In this document: in pieces, positions 5,362 to 6,720 of the stretch
Numbering within the stretch: position 1 is the first letter of the stretch
How the letters are laid out: each line of letters opens with the position of its first letter
Origin: Acidobacteriota bacterium
Lineage (GTDB): Bacteria; Acidobacteriota; HRBIN11
NCBI GenBank assembly: GCA_025061865.1
Contig: JANXAA010000120.1
Span: 1-6,720, forward strand
Length of the DNA: 6,720 nt
Reading direction: 5' to 3'
The notes under the pieces: generated by a model
Told to the model about the DNA's origin: nothing
The model's input: the letters and a program-made list of their open reading frames with translations, nothing else
Database searches by the model: none
Position numbers and translations under genes: made by a program

Positions 5362-6489
5362 TCAGTGGGGTGAAGGGGTTGCGAAGGGAAAAGGTACGGC
5401 CCAACCGTACCCCAGGGTCGGCATGTCCCCGACGGCCATCCAGCCGGTTCCGGAAATCGGCTGGTCGGCCTGCAGGACCAGGACCGAACCGGCTGGTAGG
5501 AGTCGACGGGGGGGCTTAGGGGCATTCCGCACATAGTCCCACCCGACGTGAACCGACGGCCCCGAGGCCCGTACCAGGGCCTGGATCCGGGCTGTCGACG
5601 GGGCATCCCGAGGCCCTATATAGAAGGGAATTTGACTGGGGTCCTCGACGACGGCGGGGGTCAGGAGCCACAAGCCCAGAGAATCCGACGCGACCACTAC
5701 TTTCGCAAGGCGCGCCAGTTCCTCGGTCACAGACTCGGGGGCCCGTCGCAGGAAAGCGAGACGACGTTCGCCACCCAGACGAAGGGTCGCTTCAGGAGTA
5801 CTTTGGAAGTGTTCGACCAGCTTTGACCATTCGGATTCTGGCCAGGTCCACCGCTGGAGGCCGACCAAGAGAGCGATACCGAGCCGGAGGCGGACATAGT
5901 TGACCCAGTAAAAGGCCCCGCCTTGCGGGTGGACGACGTTGCGACTGCTGTCCATACGAATCCCTGGACGCGCCTCAAATTCATAGAAGTCCGAAGCCCG
6001 ACGAATGACGGCAGACGAGAGAGTCTTGCCATTCTGCCACGCCCAGAAGTCAGCCCAGGTTATCCAGCCGGTCAACGGTTCAGCCTTGTCGAGATAGGCG
6101 GTCCAGAAAAGGACGGAGCTCGGAGGCTGTGGGGCTGCGTCGACCCAATTCGGCCAGGAACGAGGCTCCAAGCGAACGGCGGCATCCTTTCTATCTGGGG
6201 GTCTCAAGAGGTCGGCCGGCGCGGGAACATAGACGGTCGGCGAATCTGGATTCTCGACGATCAGGGGGCCCAGGAAGCGGATGGGAGAGGTGTCCGCCGT
6301 GCCCAGGTTTGCGAAGGACCCATCGTAAAGGGCATGGCCGATGTAAGTCCGCAGGGCCCCGGCGACCGTAGCGGGCAGGGGCGGGAACCGACTTTGGGCG
6401 AACCCGCCCTCGGCGGGGCTAAAGGGCCGAGCGTCCCGGAACAGCCACACGTCGGCCGGTTCGATGAGGAGCCAAAGGGTCTCCGTCAT
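5362..6489 (-). CDS. cmr3: Type III-B Cas5-like subunit Cmr3
   Basis: Cmr3 is the Cas5-family RAMP subunit that grips the crRNA 5' handle and joins Cas10/Cmr2 to the backbone. The 375-residue product shows LFRDARPF (16-23), RFPPLPATVAGALRTYIG (34-51), RFLGPLIVE (71-79), YVPAPADLL (87-95), the GIRMDSSRNVVHPQGGAFYW region (176-195), LGGERRLAFL (238-247) and a C-terminal glycine-rich TLGYGWAVPF (358-367). The ATG at 6489 is preferred over the in-frame ATG at 6513 because AAGGAGGG lies 8 nt before it, and the family N-terminus begins there. The longer form would overlap the end of the preceding gene. Cmr3 directly follows a cmr1-like gene, with no cas10 between them. Confidence 0.94.
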   Translation of the reverse strand: MTETLWLLIEPADVWLFRDARPFSPAEGGFAQSRFPPLPATVAGALRTYIGHALYDGSFANLGTADTSPIRFLGPLIVENPDSPTVYVPAPADLLRPPDRKDAAVRLEPRSWPNWVDAAPQPPSSVLFWTAYLDKAEPLTGWITWADFWAWQNGKTLSSAVIRRASDFYEFEARPGIRMDSSRNVVHPQGGAFYWVNYVRLRLGIALLVGLQRWTWPESEWSKLVEHFQSTPEATLRLGGERRLAFLRRAPESVTEELARLAKVVVASDSLGLWLLTPAVVEDPSQIPFYIGPRDAPSTARIQALVRASGPSVHVGWDYVRNAPKPPRRLLPAGSVLVLQADQPISGTGWMAVGDMPTLGYGWAVPFPFATPSPH

Positions 6490-6497
6490 GGGGAAGG

Positions 6498-6505
6498 CCC
6501 TCCTT
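6498..6505 (-). promoter_or_regulatory. Ribosome binding site of cmr3, overlapping the preceding stop codon
   Basis: AAGGAGGG on the - strand lies 8 nt before the ATG at 6489 and shares bases with the TAA (6504-6506) of the upstream gene. Ribosomes ending that gene would arrive on this site, which suggests translational coupling and excludes the ATG at 6513 as the main start. Confidence 0.75.
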
Positions 6506-6720
6506 ACGGCCATATGATTTTGATTTTAGGTTTAAAAGAGGATAAAAATTGTTTTAAATTTTCATTGTAGTTATTTATTCGAGAACCGCTGAATTGCCGT
6601 ATTACTTCATCCGGCACTTTCAATACGGTCAGAATACAGGGGCCTTCTGGGCGGAGGGGCTTGATGATGAGGGGAGAAGCATGACGGGTGGGCCAATTCT
6701 TTCCACTGGGCTCACGGGGG
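6504..6720 (-). CDS. cmr1: Probable Cmr1, C-terminal part only
   Basis: An open frame enters from the right edge (first full codon at 6719) and ends with TAA at 6504-6506, giving 71 residues. It contains RHASPLIIKPL (residues 12-22), like the R-x-ASPL block near the C-terminus of Cmr1, the Cas7-like RAMP subunit at the top of the Cmr complex, followed by beta-strand-like CILTVLKVP. Its place directly before cmr3, with the cmr3 ribosome site overlapping its stop, supports an operon member. The last 23 or so codons are extremely AT-rich and encode a Lys/Asn/Ile-rich tail unlike the rest of the locus. It has no start in the window and is easily missed. The alternative is another RAMP subunit; I see nothing that suggests the Cas10 C-terminus. 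Confidence 0.68.
   Translation of the reverse strand, partial: PREPSGKNWPTRHASPLIIKPLRPEGPCILTVLKVPDEVIRQFSGSRINNYNENLKQFLSSFKPKIKIIWP

Noticed and set aside
6490..6513. ATG at 6513 as the start of cmr3
   Set aside because: It would overlap the end of the upstream gene, and the strong AAGGAGGG site lies downstream of it, correctly placed for the ATG at 6489.
5923..6570. A 215-codon + strand open frame opposite cmr3
   Set aside because: It lies antisense to a clearly identified gene in GC-rich DNA, lacks a ribosome site and has no recognisable protein features; it is a frame shadow.

Overview
The window is a type III-B (Cmr) CRISPR-Cas locus from a GC-rich prokaryote. The genes are compact and nearly every start has a strong Shine-Dalgarno site (GGAGG type). 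GC-rich coding and a type III-B system would fit a thermophilic bacterium, but that is inference, and the sequence alone does not name a genus.

Layout. (1) 1-281, + strand: the C-terminal end of an unidentified helical protein whose gene starts outside the window. (2) 391-1839, + strand: the adaptation genes cas1 and cas2, each preceded by a related short intergenic sequence. (3) 1840-2234: a leader of about 395 nt with several inverted repeats and, just before the array, a good promoter (TTGCCG, 17 nt, TATAAT). (4) 2235-2949: a CRISPR array of ten 37-nt repeats and nine spacers of 34-41 nt. Repeats are nearly uniform near the leader and decay at the far end, which fixes the polarity as left to right. 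(5) 2967-6720, - strand: an effector operon, in transcription order the end of a probable cmr1, then cmr3, cmr4, cmr5 and cmr6, with gaps of only 3-15 nt. It converges head-on with the array, 17 nt apart.

How it works together. Cas1-Cas2 would insert new spacers at the leader end. The array transcript would be processed to crRNAs whose 5' handle is probably the last 8 nt of the repeat (ATGGAAAC). The Cmr complex would use these to bind and cut complementary RNA. Cmr4 keeps the backbone aspartate (D25) expected for RNA cleavage. No cas6 is visible, and cas10/cmr2 is not in its frequent place between cmr1 and cmr3; both must be supplied from outside the window or be missing.

Most notable points. 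Spacer 6 is almost entirely one hairpin, ending within 1 nt of both spacer boundaries, and spacers 1, 5 and 9 also contain inverted repeats. A terminator-like hairpin with a T5 tract has formed at the decayed repeat 9/spacer 9 junction, just before the array would run antisense into cmr6. The two leader-proximal repeats share a base variant that looks copied during recent acquisition. The cmr1 gene ends in a strikingly AT-rich tail. The system type is known; I see no wholly new system here, but these details are unusual.
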